A stretch of 64,000 nt of DNA from Lucinisca nassula (Eukaryota; Mollusca; Bivalvia; Lucinida; Lucinidae). Shown here one piece after another: positions 1 through 10,407 of the stretch. Location of the stretch: the NCBI GenBank assembly GCA_963580285.1, contig OY757026.1:81695817-81759816 (forward strand), in the 5' to 3' direction. Every line of letters starts with the position of its first letter. Within the stretch, counting starts at the first letter, position 1. The notes below the pieces were generated by a model. It was not told where the DNA came from and did no database searches. It saw only the letters and a list, made by a program, of their open reading frames with translations. Made by a program: the position numbers and the translations under genes.

Positions 1-985
1 TATTATGTTATACCCTCCGGTGTCCGTCCGTCCGTACGTGTGTCTGTCCGTCCGTCCGCACTTCGTTTCCGATCGATAACTTGAGTATTTTTTCACGGAT
101 TTTGTTCAAATTTTGCATACATATTGGTATCGGGGATGAGTCGTTTGGGATTGTTAATGGGCAAAATCCGTTAATTTTTAGCAGAGTTATTGCCCTTTTC
201 AGTATCTGAAAAATGGTTTTTGGCCTCTAATTCCCTTACTATATGGAATATCTGAATGAAACTTCACAGATATATAGAGGACTAAACGGTTCATATTGTG
301 GCCAAGGACTGCTACTCTGGCTGTTCCAGTTCTTGAGTTATCTGCCCTTGAAGTATTTAAAAAATGCATTTTAGACTGTAGTTCGTTTATCATTTACAAT
401 ATCTTGCTGAAACTTCATAGATATGTAGTAGATGAATTGTTATATACTGTGGCAAAGGAACATGACTCTGGCTTTCCCAGCGATTGAGTTATCTGCCTTT
501 GAAATATCTGAAAAATGGTTTTTGGCCTCTAGTTCCCTTACTATATGGGATATCTCGATGAAACTTCACAGATATATAGGGGACTTAATGGTTCATATCG
601 TGGCCAAGGACCGCTACTCTGGCTATACCAGTTCTTGAGTTATCTGCCCTTGAAGTATTTAAAATGCATTTTAGACTGTAGTTCCTTTTTTATTTACAAT
701 ATCTTGCTGAAACTTCATAGATATGTAGTAGATTAAATGTTACATACTGTGGCAAAGGAACATGACTCTGGCTTTCCCAGCAATTGAGTTATCTGCCCTT
801 GAAATATATAAAAAAAGGGATTTTGGCCTATAGTTCATTTATTATTTGAAATATATGGATAAAACTTCTACACCCTCTGCTGTCTGTCTGTCTGTCCATC
901 CATTTGTATGTCTGTCCATCTGTCTGTCTGTCCCTTTTCAGTATCTGAAAAATAGTTTTTGGCCTCTATATGCTTCCTACATCTT
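1..985 (-). repeat. Tandem-core repeat element (H1), Helentron-like, cut by window edge
   Basis: Two diverged monomers of about 150 bp form a dimer of about 301 bp: TATCTGAAAAATGG recurs near 203, 505 and, degraded, 942, and AAAATGCATTTTAGAC near 361 and 661. The left edge carries CCGTCCGTCCG simple repeats next to TATACCCTCCGG, which is the reverse orientation of the GACG-repeat plus GC-rich terminus seen in other elements here. I read it as a minus-strand copy whose terminal hairpin is cut by the window start. No coding sequence is evident. Confidence 0.6.
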
Positions 986-1135
986 CTAACAACTTCATCC
1001 ACTCACATTAAGACATTACACTTGCGGATCATATCTCTGCTATCCCCTTTCTAGTTATTTAGCCTTGATATATTTTCAAATAAGTTACATTGCTTAGCAG
1101 TGGCGGGGTATTATGCAGTGTCTGCGGTGCTTTTA

Positions 1136-1344
1136 TTAACCCTTGACCTGCTGAATATTTAAATATGCCACATCCACTAATGATTATAAGCCAATCAGAT
1201 TACTTAATGCAAATTATTGCAACAAATTCACAATCTGAATGACAATGTAGATCCTGACCGGATGGCTTCTTCTGGTCCCATCTGATCTGGATCTACATTG
1301 ATTGGAAAATAAGACATATCAGGGCTCAGCAGGACAAGGGTTAA
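1136..1344. mobile_element. PB-A MITE copy 1 (TTAA-flanked, degenerate)
   Basis: TTAA at both ends is followed inward by CCCTTGACCTGCTG and its complement. The centre is the GTAGATCC-GATGGCTTC palindrome, here damaged. It shares its right TTAA with the next MITE. Confidence 0.7.
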
Positions 1345-1568
1345 CCCTTTTGGTACCAAATGGAATCTTCCTTCTTACATATAGCAGGAGTCCATTTAGA
1401 AATTTAGAGGTGTCAGTTTGTGTTTTCCTCAAAATTCATTTGAAAAATGGCTGTATTTTTTATGCAAACAGTGTAGGCCCTGATCAGACGCCGCATTCTG
1501 CGGTGTCTGATCTAGGCCTGCACTCTTTTCCAATTACCCCTTTTTGGGCTTCTGGTTTGAAATGGGTT
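1341..1568. mobile_element. PB-B MITE copy 1 (TTAA-type, GACGCCGC heart)
   Basis: The left end is TTAACCCTTTTGGTACC and the right end is degraded AAATGGGTTA. The central palindrome is built on CTGATCAGACGCCGCA and its complement. It abuts PB-A copy 1 through one shared TTAA. Confidence 0.65.
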
Positions 1569-1730
1569 ATGAGATAATTTTTGTCTAAGAAACATACGAT
1601 GTTGAATACGGGCCTCTTACCTGACAACCTGTCAAAGAGACGTGACCAGGGTCTTCTGTTTGCTAACAGGATTTTTTGTCAAAATAGTATAAAAACAGGA
1701 AAATGGACCCCGACATTCCCTTAACCCATT

Positions 1731-1785
1731 TTATGTGGTAAACCCATAAACAGTGCAGGCACAGATCAGTTAAGAGTGGGTTAAT
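1731..1785. mobile_element. Minimal PB-B-type remnant
   Basis: TTAACCCATTTTATG opens and GTGGGTTAA closes a fragment of about 55 bp that keeps half of the palindromic heart. It is probably an internal-deletion derivative. Confidence 0.45.
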
Positions 1786-1868
1786 TCTGTAATTTTGCAT
1801 AAAACTGTTTGGTAAAATAGGTTGATATGATGGGCTATGTAATAATTTTCATCCTTGCATGTTTGGTT

Positions 1869-1915
1869 CAAGATCAGAATCAGAATTGTTGCTGGATTCA
1901 CAAGGACCTCTTATG
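1869..1915 (-). repeat. LINE 3'-tail fragment
   Basis: TCAGAATCAGAATTGTTGCTGG matches, with one difference, the 3' end of the LINE at 41676-43855, including its ATTCTG-type tail. Only about 45 bp remains. Confidence 0.45.
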
Positions 1916-1929
1916 AGCTGATTCATAAC

Positions 1930-2217
1930 GTTACGAAAACACACCTATACAAATGCAATGAAAATTTTACCGCAGAAAATAAAAATATTTAAGATGAAAA
2001 ATTGTGATATTTTTCTTATTTCTGCTCCAAATATAGATTGTGGGTAAACGTTAGAACCGCCTAATCGAGGCAGTTCTAACTAGTACCCACAATATATATT
2101 TCATAGCAGAAACAAGAAAAACAAGGTTTACCCCTGAAAACCCCAGTTTTTCTATACAAAAGTGGGGTTCCAGGGGCTCAAAATTATATAGGCATGTTTT
2201 CGTTATGCCAAGAAATA
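1930..2217. mobile_element. FB-C foldback MITE copy 1
   Basis: The ends are ACGAAAACACACCTATA and its near-complement, TATAGGCATGTTTTCGT. The central palindrome is built on AGAACCGCC/GGCAGTTCT and TACCCACAAT. The family recurs at least ten times here with the same ends of about 20 bp. Confidence 0.75.
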
Positions 2218-2289
2218 TTTCTAAGTCTGGTATATTTATGACCCTTTCATGATTATTTCACTCATATCAAGCTGATCAATAATCAGAGT

Positions 2290-2407
2290 TGGGCAAAAAC
2301 AAGAGTACCCGGAGAAAATTTTTTTTAGCATATTTACCATAATAAATGATCAAAGTTTTAACGATATGTCAACTAATGGTGACGTTAGTTTTGAACAACT
2401 GGCCCCA
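2290..2407. mobile_element. Partial F8 MITE (GGGGCCAGTTGTTC end)
   Basis: The right end reads GAACAACTGGCCCC and the interior has ATGATCAAAGTTTTAACG, both shared with copies near 19.6, 20.9, 27.7 and 28.0 kb. Only one half is present. Confidence 0.4.
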
Positions 2408-2411
2408 GGTT

Positions 2412-2820
2412 TTCGCTTAACGTCCCCATCAGCACAATTTAGGTAATTTTGGAGACATTGCTCCCAATTTTGTGGGAATTTTCCCAACACTGAGATGAAA
2501 TGACATCTCAAGCCCTGCTGCCCAATGAAATATCATCATCATCATCAACGGATTATTGATTAACGTGCAGGTACAGGGGCAGGGTCCACATAAGTGGGCC
2601 CCCTTCCAGGTAGCTGGCTTGCTGCACGCATGGCAGATCTTACACCAGATCTCCAGGCTTGTCTATCATGAGGATCGATAGCAGAGCTTCCATTCTCTGC
2701 AATGTCTTTCTGTTAGATGCTAGAAATAGACAGGGTTAATATGCACGGACAGTCTGACTCACACCACTTTACCTGGCTAGGCTGACCTTCTAAGCTGTTT
2801 ACCAGTACTCATGTGCGACA
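2412..2820 (-). mobile_element. S1 SINE-like copy, split by an insertion (about 2531-2735)
   Basis: The tail GCTTAACGTCCC and body GATGAAATGACATCTCAAGC match S1 in reverse. After CCCAATGAAA the match stops, then resumes at ATGCACGGACAGTCTGACTC. The intervening 200 bp or so begins with a CATCATCATCATC run and is a different repeat that I do not recognise. Confidence 0.6.
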
Positions 2821-3064
2821 TGTTTTCGTGATGGGTAGCAGATCTGGGTCCAGTTGTTCAAAGCATCGTTAGCTTAACGATCATTGCCTGCACTATTTGC
2901 TAACAGAATTTTCTGTCAAAAATAGAATAAAAACGGAATAAATAGGCCTGAAACCCCTTATGTCCAATATATAGCAGTGGAAGAGTCCACTAGCATACAT
3001 TGGGTTAAACGACACATGGACTTGTCCAACGTATAACCATGGATGAGTCCACTTGTTGTAGGTA

Positions 3065-3385
3065 CTTTTTTGAGTTTAGTGGCCCAGTCAACAGTATTTA
3101 TATCATATCAAGCCAGTTAGGTTACCTGTACACGTTTCCTTGACAGGCCTAAATATGCATTTAACCAGTACCTTGCACGTTCTTTCACCAGAAACAGACA
3201 ACTGCCCCTTTTGAACCAGGGAAAAGAAGAAAATGAATGACCACAGTAAAGATTTTATGCTTAATCTCTACAAAAGAATGTCGCCAACTCCAGGCAGGTA
3301 CCAAACCTGCGACATTGCAGTCAACAGTCAGACCCGCATCCAAGTGAGCTACCCACTTCAGCCTAGCCAACAGTTTACAACGGGG
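3065..3385 (-). mobile_element. S3 tRNA-headed SINE copy
   Basis: It shares an order of blocks with 54596-54905: GTGGCCCAGTCAACA, then GGACAGGCC-like, TTAACCAGTAC, TTCTTT-CCAGAAAC and AAAGATTT-ATG-TCAATCTC. It ends in a tRNA-like head that on the minus strand contains a B-box-like GCAGGTTTGGTACCTGCC. It is decayed relative to the other copy. Confidence 0.6.
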
Positions 3386-3441
3386 TAAACAGCACATTGC
3401 TTCACCATGTAAAAGCGTCACATTATCAAGCAAGTGGTAAT

Positions 3442-3545
3442 GACATTACGATAATACATCCGTGTGACATAGGGCAGACTTTCATTTCTCCAAAATGGTT
3501 ATTTTTGTGGTGAAAATTTGTGATATTTTCCTTATCTTAAATCCA
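3442..3545. mobile_element. Partial FB-D foldback MITE
   Basis: ATTACGATAATACATCCGTG followed by TGAAAATTTGTGATATTTTC is the left half of the FB-D family. The palindromic centre and the right half are missing. Confidence 0.5.
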
Positions 3546-3618
3546 AAATAGAAATACCTCATTGTTTGCTTGTTCTGGCGATATCATAGATGCCACTTTA
3601 GCACACAGGTGTGTTGCC

Positions 3619-3846
3619 GTAACCCTTTTTGTACCAAATGGAATCTTCCTCCTTATATGTAGCAGGAATCCATTTCAAAATGTAGGGGTGTCAGGTTGTG
3701 TTTTCTTCAAAATCTGTTTGGAAATTGGCTGAAAATTTTGCAAACAGTGGAGGCCCTGATCAGACGCCGCGTTCTGCGGCGTCTGATCTGGGCCTGCACT
3801 GTTTGCCAGGGTACCCATTTTGGGTTTCTGGTACTAAATGGGTTAA
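3619..3846. mobile_element. PB-B MITE copy 2
   Basis: The left end is AACCCTTTTTGTACCAAATG and the right end is GGTACTAAATGGGTTAA. The heart is a perfect palindrome around GACGCCGCGTTCTGCGGCGT, flanked by GCAAACAGTG and CACTGTTTGC. Confidence 0.75.
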
Positions 3847-3887
3847 TGAGAGGTTTACCCAAGAAATACTCCAAATAGTGTGTGAGT

Positions 3888-3968
3888 TTCAGTTTTACGT
3901 CCCACCAACAGCTAAGGTCATACAGAGACGGGACCTTGGTTTAAAGACTCATCCGAAAGTCTTACTCC
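3888..3968 (-). repeat. Fragment of S2 tRNA-derived SINE tail
   Basis: In reverse this matches the post-tRNA part of the SINE at 13518-13684, with blocks CGTCCCACCAACAGCTAAGG and AAGACTCATCCGAAAGTC. The tRNA head is missing. Confidence 0.6.
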
Positions 3969-3984
3969 AAATAGTAAATGCATT

Positions 3985-4080
3985 GTTGGTGTCTTAATAA
4001 TAAAATATAATCAGTGAGCCTTAGACAATTTTAAAATTGTTGTGGCGAACTGATTATATTTTATTATCAAAGACACTAAT
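3985..4080. repeat. Imperfect foldback, arms of about 40 bp
   Basis: GTGTCTTAATAATAAAATAT on the left is mirrored by ATATTTTATTATCAAAGACAC on the right, with an inner CAATTTTAAAATTG palindrome. It is probably a small foldback element, but no second copy was seen. Confidence 0.5.
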
Positions 4081-4220
4081 CATGTACATTTATTTAGTTT
4101 ATACCGCAATTCAAAACAAGGGGGTTTGCAATAATTTAGCAAATATAAGCCAAAAAGACAACAGACAGCGTGGCATGTAAAACCACATTCAGTGCCATGG
4201 CGCGCACTCGTAATATAACG

Positions 4221-4228
4221 TGACGTCA
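4221..4228. promoter_or_regulatory. Perfect CRE palindrome TGACGTCA
   Basis: A perfect cAMP-response-element consensus lies 19 bp before the ATG of the speculative exon at 4247, in a stretch free of recognised repeats. A single 8-bp match is weak on its own. Confidence 0.25.
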
Positions 4229-4246
4229 AATAGTGCAAAGTTTCTG

Positions 4247-4443
4247 ATGTCGCCACGCCACAGAGACGTAGGAAACAAGATGGTCGGAAACAACATGGAC
4301 ACTCGAATAAGTTTCTCAGGGCTTTGCATTTTGTACGAAAATCTGCAAATAAATGGTCATTTTAATTTTAAGGTTCTGACGCAACCGCAGTTCCAGTGCA
4401 CAAATATTCCAATGGACCATTCAAACCAGGAAAGCCAGAGAAG
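4247..4443 (+). CDS. Speculative first coding exon, unknown protein
   Basis: An open frame begins with ATG at 4247 (MSPRHRDVGNK...) and runs about 66 codons to AGAAG|GTAAGA, a strong splice-donor match. Other in-frame ATGs occur shortly downstream. The stretch carries no recognised repeat and has a CRE just upstream. I recognise no domain, and no following exon was found, so this could equally be chance open sequence. RNA-seq would settle it. Confidence 0.2.
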
Positions 4444-4664
4444 GTAAGAAATTAGGCGAAATTAAAGATACCTTGCAGATTGGTTGTTTTCCTCATGTAT
4501 AAAAGGTTGCATGTTAATTGTTTACGCTTGCAAATTAGGGACCTGAAAAGTAATGGTCACTAGGCTTATTTAAGGTCAGTAGAAGGTATTATAGGTCACT
4601 ACCGATTATAGCGTGCAGTTATTCCACCCCATTTCTTGGGTTACTAGAATGTCTGATTGCAGTG

Positions 4665-4861
4665 TTAACCCTTATCCCACTGTTCACGACAACCCCTATC
4701 TTTGCAAACAGTGTAGATCCAGATCAGATGGCTTCTGAAGAAGCCATCTGATCAGGATCTACACTGTTTGACATTCATTTGTAGGAATAAATTACATCAA
4801 GTAATCAGATTGGTCAGAGATGGGTGTGGCTAAAATGAATATTCAGCAAGAGAAGGGTTAA
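4665..4861. mobile_element. PB-A MITE copy 2
   Basis: TTAACCCTTATCCC and AGAGAAGGGTTAA flank a near-perfect palindrome around GATGGCTTCTGAAGAAGCCA. The right interior has the family's AAATTACATCAAGTAATCAG block. Confidence 0.8.
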
Positions 4862-5130
4862 ACTCATTTCTCCAGTTTAGGAGGAGATTTCTTTTAAAGT
4901 AACTTGTTGACAGATGGACAACACACACTGGACATTGAGTGGTCACAAAAGCTCACCTTAAGCCTTTGACTCTGGTGATCTAATAAACAGGTAGAAAAAA
5001 GTTGTTTTATTTGAGCCCCGCCAAGCGAATTTGTGTCTTCAAGCATTTTGACATGACAAATTTTAACTGCGCATGCCCAGAGGGGCCAGGGATATGGCTT
5101 TCTGTCTGAAGGTTCCTCTTGATTCACTGC

Positions 5131-5209
5131 TTGTATGAGCGAGAAGCGAAGGTTCTGGCGAGACTGCGCGGATGAGCAGGCTCGCCTGAACCTTCGCTGC
5201 TCGCATAGG
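5131..5209. repeat. Hairpin, arms of about 30 bp
   Basis: TATGAGCGAGAAGCGAAGG pairs with CCTTCGCTGCTCGCATA, and GTTCTGGCGAG with CTCGCCTGAAC, around a loop of about 20 nt. A transcript would form a long stem like a small-RNA precursor or MITE foldback. No flanking TIR was recognised. Confidence 0.55.
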
Positions 5210-5243
5210 CTATAAGTACCAAAATCGCTTGACAGGGCCCATT

Positions 5244-5835
5244 TTAAAAAACAGTCTGTAAATTTAAAGACTTTTTAGTCTGTAGATTTAAAGACTCACA
5301 CAACAGTGCACAAGGAAAATCATGAAAATGTGAAACACGAAAAAATCGCATTCTCATACGCAGCCTCATTCTTCATCTCATTAAAAGTAAAGAGTTGCTG
5401 AAGACTGCATGTATTGTATTGTCTATAAATATCGTTTTAATGATAGAAAATAATTAAGAAAACAACATAGTTCCTTCCCTTAGACCACAAATACGGTGAA
5501 ACATGGCAGAAAGGGAGGAAATATCTGTCAAAGGTCAAACATAAGATGAGTTTCATACTGACGTCGTTTCGTTTTTGGACATTTTACTGTTTGAAACTTC
5601 CATGAATTTTTAGTTGTCAGAAAAAACGTCTGAAGATGGGAGTGATCAGTATGTTGGCAAAATGATAAAAGCTTTATACATCTTCATTCCTTAGCTCATT
5701 TAACATATGAATCTCTTTACAAACCTGATTTTCTGAGAACTCTTCAATTATGCTTGAAGAAATTTAATTAAATAAAGGACAATTATATAATTTGCAGTTA
5801 TAGTAGTCGCAGATAAGATTGATTAGGCGGAGCTA
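5244..5835 (+). repeat. Left member of an inverted-repeat pair with 10055-10335
   Basis: It carries AAGACTTTTTAGTCTGTA, then AAAATCATGAAAATG-TGTGAAAC and, after 420 bp or so of unrelated DNA, ATAGTAGTCGCAGATAAGATTG. The same blocks occur inverted and compact at 10055-10335. The extra 420 bp here looks like a later insertion. Confidence 0.6.
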
Positions 5836-5874
5836 TCATTTGTACCAGCCTTAGGAATATTCCATTAACAACAA

Positions 5875-6826
5875 GAATTCCGCCGAAGGCTATGTCGCGC
5901 CTGTGAGAGCACAAAGTCACCGAACCATGAAATCTGAGGCAAGGACAAATATTTATATGCTTCCATGAAAGTTGCCATTCCTAGATGCAAGCTTCTACCA
6001 AATATCATTAATGAAGCTCTAATAGTTCTTGAGAAATGAACTAAAACATTAGGTTGAACACTAGGGTTGATGCAATAGTTCACTAAGTCAGTGGACCATG
6101 AAATTTAGGTCAATTTCAAATATGGATGCTTGCATTTAAGTTGCCATCCACAGATACAAGTTAGTACCAAGTATCATTAATGAAGCTCTTATAGTTCTTG
6201 AGAAATAAACTTGACCATTTGGGTGAACGCTAGGGTGGTCACAATATTTTACAAAGTCAGTGAACCATGAAATGTAGGTCAAGGTCAAATATGGATGCTT
6301 GCATTTAAGTTGCTATCCACAGGTACAAGTTTTTACCAAGTATCATTAATGAAGCTCTCATAGTTCTTGAGAAATAGACTTGAACCTTTGGGTGAAAGCT
6401 AGAGTGGTTGCAATATTTTGCAAAGTCAGTGAACCATGAAATGTACGTCAAGGTCAAATATGGATGCTTGCACTTAAGTTGCCATCCACAGATACAAGTT
6501 TGAACCAAATATCATTAATGAAGCTCTTATAGTTCTTGAGAAATAAACTTGAACCTCTGGGTGAACGCTAGGGTTGTCCCAATATTCTACAAAGTCAGTG
6601 AACCATGAAATGTAGGTCAAGGTCAAATATGGATGCTTGTACTTAAGTTGCCATCCACAGATACAAGTATGTACCAAATACCATTAATGAACCTCTTATA
6701 GTTCTTGAGAAATAAACTTGAACCTCAGGGTGAACGCTAGGGTGGTCGCAAATGTTGATGCCTTGACAAACGGACGGACGGACGAAAAACCGGGCGCCTA
6801 TATCGCGCCATGCTAATAGGAAGTGC
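5875..6826 (+). repeat. Tandem-core element H2, 169-bp monomer, about five units
   Basis: CAGTGAACCATGAAATG recurs at about 6258, 6427 and 6596, a period of 169 bp, with a diverged unit at the left. The array ends in GGACGGACGGACGA followed by GCCTATATCGCGCC, and GCTATGTCGCGCC stands at its 5' side. This matches the core-plus-terminal-hairpin plan of bivalve pearl-like or Helentron-derived elements. Confidence 0.75.
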
Positions 6827-7205
6827 GACAAAAAGGTAAACCAAGTCACCCGATTGTGTGAATTCATCTGTAACAAAAGCATAGCTGTGGCGTATATGAC
6901 CATATCGTCCGCTTTTAGAAAGCGTGCAAAAGGCACTCTACCGAATCTTCTGGTGGACTCAGCGAAAGACGTTTCCGAGCTGTCAATCAAGAGCGCTGTT
7001 TCATCCAATCGAAAAAATAGATTTTATTTAGTGCCGCTGTGTTGGTCACTAATGGCCATTTTCTCCCACAAACAAAGAAACGCGGTAGTGGGGAAGGGCA
7101 TTTTAGGGTAATGGGGTTGTGTGGGAAGTTTATTTTTAGGACTGTCAAACAATTGTCATGTTGTAGTACGGCCATATTTAGATAAATATGTACATGTATA
7201 TATGA
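6827..7205. other. Unassigned stretch
   Basis: Both strands contain open frames of about 85 codons without ATG-supported domain matches. I recognise no family, splice pattern or repeat. Confidence 0.3.
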
Positions 7206-7500
7206 TGGCCCCCGCCCATCGGGGCTTAAAGAAATAGATGGGCTGCATGATGCTTCCACGCAGAGCTGAAACCGACCCGCACACGACTACTGGTAAACCG
7301 CTTAGAGGATCAAAGCCTGCCCAGGAAAAGCGGTGCGAGTCGGCCAGTCAATGCTAATGAACCCTATTGGTTTCATTGGGCGGCAGGGCTTGAGATGTCA
7401 TGAGATCTCAAGGTCGGGTAAAAGTACCACAAAATTGGAAACGTCTCCAAAATGACCTTTACAGTGTTGACGGGGACGTTAAACCTCAAAACAAACAAAC
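7206..7500 (+). mobile_element. S1 SINE-like copy (near full length)
   Basis: It begins CCCGCCCATCGGGGC and ends GACGTTAAACCTCAAAAC followed by AAACAAAC. The boundaries agree with copies that have target-site duplications (26732-27036 and 56009-56310). No tRNA-like A and B boxes are evident. Confidence 0.75.
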
Positions 7501-7527
7501 ATGTATATGCGTATATACATATAGAGT

Positions 7528-7640
7528 GCATAAGTGACTGGTCTAACTGCTCCGGGCCTTTTGGCCTGGTCGTTGTGTCACTCGCTTTGTTACCCCAGGT
7601 CTTGGGTTCATACCCCGGTCGGGGAACTTGACTGGATTTT
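7528..7640 (+). repeat. tRNA-like repeat, copy 1
   Basis: GTGACTGGTCTAACTGCTCC leads to TTGGGTTCATACCCCGGTCG, a B-box-like motif. A second copy lies 320 bp downstream, so this is probably a SINE head rather than a working tRNA gene. Confidence 0.4.
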
Positions 7641-7849
7641 TCATAACAGATTTTATCCTCCTCCTACTACAATGGTGCCTGTTGCCACGATGATAACGGT
7701 TTGAGCCCAGGGGCGGGGAAGATGCAGCGGAGTCCAAAGAAGCTGGAAATGTGATATTATTACATTAGTATCTCCTAAACATTTGAAACAAATGTCTCTC
7801 TGTAGTATGGAGGAATTTAGTAGCACGACCATAATAAATATCATTATAG

Positions 7850-7965
7850 AGTGCATAACTGACTGGTCTGGTTGGTCCGAGCCTGGGGGTTGTGTCGCTC
7901 ACTCTTTATCCCGAGTTTCGTGGGTTCAATCCCCGGTTGGGGCACTCGACTGGATTTTTATTTTT
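7850..7965 (+). repeat. tRNA-like repeat, copy 2
   Basis: GTGCATAACTGACTGGTCTG and GTGGGTTCAATCCCCGGTTG match copy 1 in order and spacing. The anticodon arm is not convincingly folded. Confidence 0.4.
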
Positions 7966-8223
7966 ATTTCCAGATTTTTCTCCTCAGACTGCAGTGCAGT
8001 CACAAATATTGTATAGTTGGTGTGCTGTGGGGCCAGCGTTGGGGCTTATGCGGGCAACAAGGACTGGGTTCAGCCTGCACGTTTGCGCAGTCTGACTGGG
8101 GTCCTCGCGGATTGCAACTGCCCTTCTATAGTCTGCTGGATTTTCAAAGAGAGATGCGCGAAATCTCGTGTCTTAGTGAGTAATTAAGCAGACTGATGCG
8201 GTGGGTGTGTTGGCTCATGTAGT

Positions 8224-9495
8224 ATGTGCTCATACGAGGACTGTTCAAATATGAATGCAAGTAGAATGTTTTCTCATGCACTAATGCGAAAATCACCTGG
8301 AAATAAATATCACAGCGTAGAAAAACATTTTACCTACATGTATACATTGATACCAAACCTGTTAAAATCCGTGCACTTTAGCCATGTATATCGTTCCATA
8401 AACACTGTCTACTCTTGTATACTAATACAAAACAAGGTTGGCAGAAGGTCAGAGTACGCCGTTGAAATACGGTCCTATATTAAGAATCATTGTATTCTTG
8501 GTATACGGTGCAAAGGCATTTTTGATGAAATATGTTCGGTTTATGGGCATAATGAAATGTCTTTTCCGACAGTTTTTCGTTGGTGTAAGAAATTAAGCTG
8601 TGGGCTAGGCTCAACAGATGCACCACATGATCGTCGGCCGGAAAGAGCAACATCTGCCAAGATGGTTGCTAGAGTGAAAGAAATAGTTGCTACCGATGCA
8701 CGATACACCACTAGGCAAATAGCTAGTATGGTTGGCATCTCATTAGGAGCAGCTCATACAATTCTGAAACGGGATTTGAAAATGAGAAAGATCTGTGCTA
8801 GATGGATTCCCCATTCTGTTGACAGATGAGCAGAAAAAGAGACGCGTTCAGTGCGCCAAGAAGTTGCTTAAAAAGTTTCCAAATTACAATGCACGGTCTT
8901 TCGCTAATGTCGTCACAGGTGACGAGACATTGGTTCACTTTTTTGAGCCAAAACGAAAGATTCAGAACAAAATATGGGCAACAAAGTATTGCAAAAGACC
9001 ATGCATTGCAAAGCCGACCATGAGCGTCAAGAAGATAATGTATGCCATATTCTTTTCAAATCAGGACCCTGCTGTTCAGGTTGCTGTGCCTAAAGGCAAA
9101 TCTGTAAATGCAAAGTTTAACAAGAATAAAGTTCTTCGAAAATTGAAGAAATATTTCAAAGAATGAAGACCCGCAACTGGTTTGGCCAATGTCAGATTGC
9201 TACATGACAATGCGTCATCGCACAAGGTGTTCATTGTGCAAGACTATCTGAAGCAGGAAAAGGTTGTTGAACTCCCTCACCCCCCATATTCCCCCGACCT
9301 TGCCCCGTGTGACTTTTTTTTGTTCCCGTGGCTGAAAAATACCTTTCTGGTCGAAAATTTGTGCAGCGCAAACACCTCAGTTCTGCAATATTCCAGTGCC
9401 TTCATAGTATACCTCGGAAAGGCTACCAAAATGCATTCAATGATTGGATCAGAAGATTGAAAGTTTGTATATCTGTTAAAGGGGAATACTTTGAG
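8224..9495 (+). pseudogene. Broken mariner transposase (DD34D)
   Basis: The product would bind the TIRs and cut and join DNA in the nucleus. Frame 1 (to 8829) holds the helix-turn-helix region, with GIRCKGIFDEICSVYGHNEM and a WIPHS-type motif. The reading then moves to frame 2 near 8800, with LTDEQKKRR, TGDET (first Asp) and LLHDNASSH (second Asp). The third Asp is in YSPDLAPCD, exactly 34 residues after the second, the mariner signature. Defects are a frameshift near 8800, a TGA at 9164-9166 and another frameshift near 9355, before the C-terminal AFNDWIRRLK block. The ATG at 8224 lies outside the element, so the original start is probably further in. Confidence 0.88.
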
Positions 9496-9579
9496 GGGAC
9501 AAATTAAGTTTTTCATCGAAATCTATCACGGAATCATTTTTATGTGCTTAGTTGCATTCATATCTGAACAGTCCTCGTA
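8233..9579 (+). mobile_element. Mariner (Tc1/mariner) element with intact ends
   Basis: Terminal inverted repeats of 26 bp lie at 8235-8260 and 9552-9577. They differ at one base and start CGAGGACTGTTCA. A TA dinucleotide flanks each end (8233-8234 and 9578-9579), the expected mariner target duplication. The 1343-bp length is normal for the family. The transposase inside is broken, so the copy is dead or depends on a helper. Confidence 0.93.
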
Positions 9580-9724
9580 GCATAAGGTAGTCTTTCACTA
9601 GAGCATACAGGATGTATAGGGGGGGCGCAAAGAAAATACATGTACCTGGAACCTCAAGGTGCACTTTTGAAAGCAAGATGTTTCATGGGTCTAGATGGTC
9701 TTAATAGCAGAGCTTTGCTGTATT

Positions 9725-9915
9725 TGGTCTTAAATACGTGTGTGTGTGTGCATGCGTGTGTGTGCTTTCGTTTTCCGCACCAAACGCCAACACTTCACGG
9801 TAACTTGGAGATAGTTTTCCAGGCGGAATATTTTGAAATTATGCACATAATTATTTTATAATTCCTTAGCCCTTTGGTTAGGCTGTTTATATTTGTGTGT
9901 GTGTGTGTGTTTTTT
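9725..9915. repeat. GT microsatellites
   Basis: Two short GT runs (about 9738-9766 and 9894-9910) lie in sequence with no recognised gene or element. Confidence 0.7.
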
Positions 9916-10054
9916 TTCAAAGTTTTATGTCTCGGTAAGTAAGAAACACCAATATTGTCCGGAATACTTGATAAATCTCCACCGAGATCTACACAGACTT
10001 TCTTTGTTTCCGCCATTTTGGCTGCAAAGCTTGTGGGACCTAGCAACAGTAACC

Positions 10055-10335
10055 AAGTAGGCGGAGCATAAGATTAGGTTCTCGAAAACGTCTATTTGAC
10101 ATATATTGACAACACCTGGATAGCTCTGCCTAGTCAATCTTATCTGCAACTACTATACACATAATGAAATATTCCACAGATAACATTCAAATTACTATAA
10201 AAAGCAAAGTGCGATTTTTCCGTTTCACACCATTTTCATGATTTTATTTGTGTCAGTCTTTAAATTTACAGACTAAAAAGTCTTTAAATTAAATTTACAG
10301 ACAGCCTTTAAATTTACAGACTGTCTTTAAATAAA
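10055..10335 (-). repeat. Right member of the inverted-repeat pair with 5244-5835
   Basis: In reverse it reads AAGACTTTTTAGTCTGTAAA, AAAATCATGAAAATGGTG, GAAAAATCGCA and AGTAGTTGCAGATAAGATTG, the same order as the left member. The two lie about 4.2 kb apart and bracket the H2 array and the mariner. Confidence 0.6.
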
Positions 10336-10407
10336 ACAACTTTCTTTTACCTGATAAAAGGAAGGCAACCGATGTGATCTCCTCTGGTGCTGTTCATTAC
10401 TCGAACT

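Noticed and set aside
6643..7008. Minus-strand frame reading into the 169-bp array as a gene
   Set aside because: It has no ATG start at its beginning and most of it is repeat sequence.
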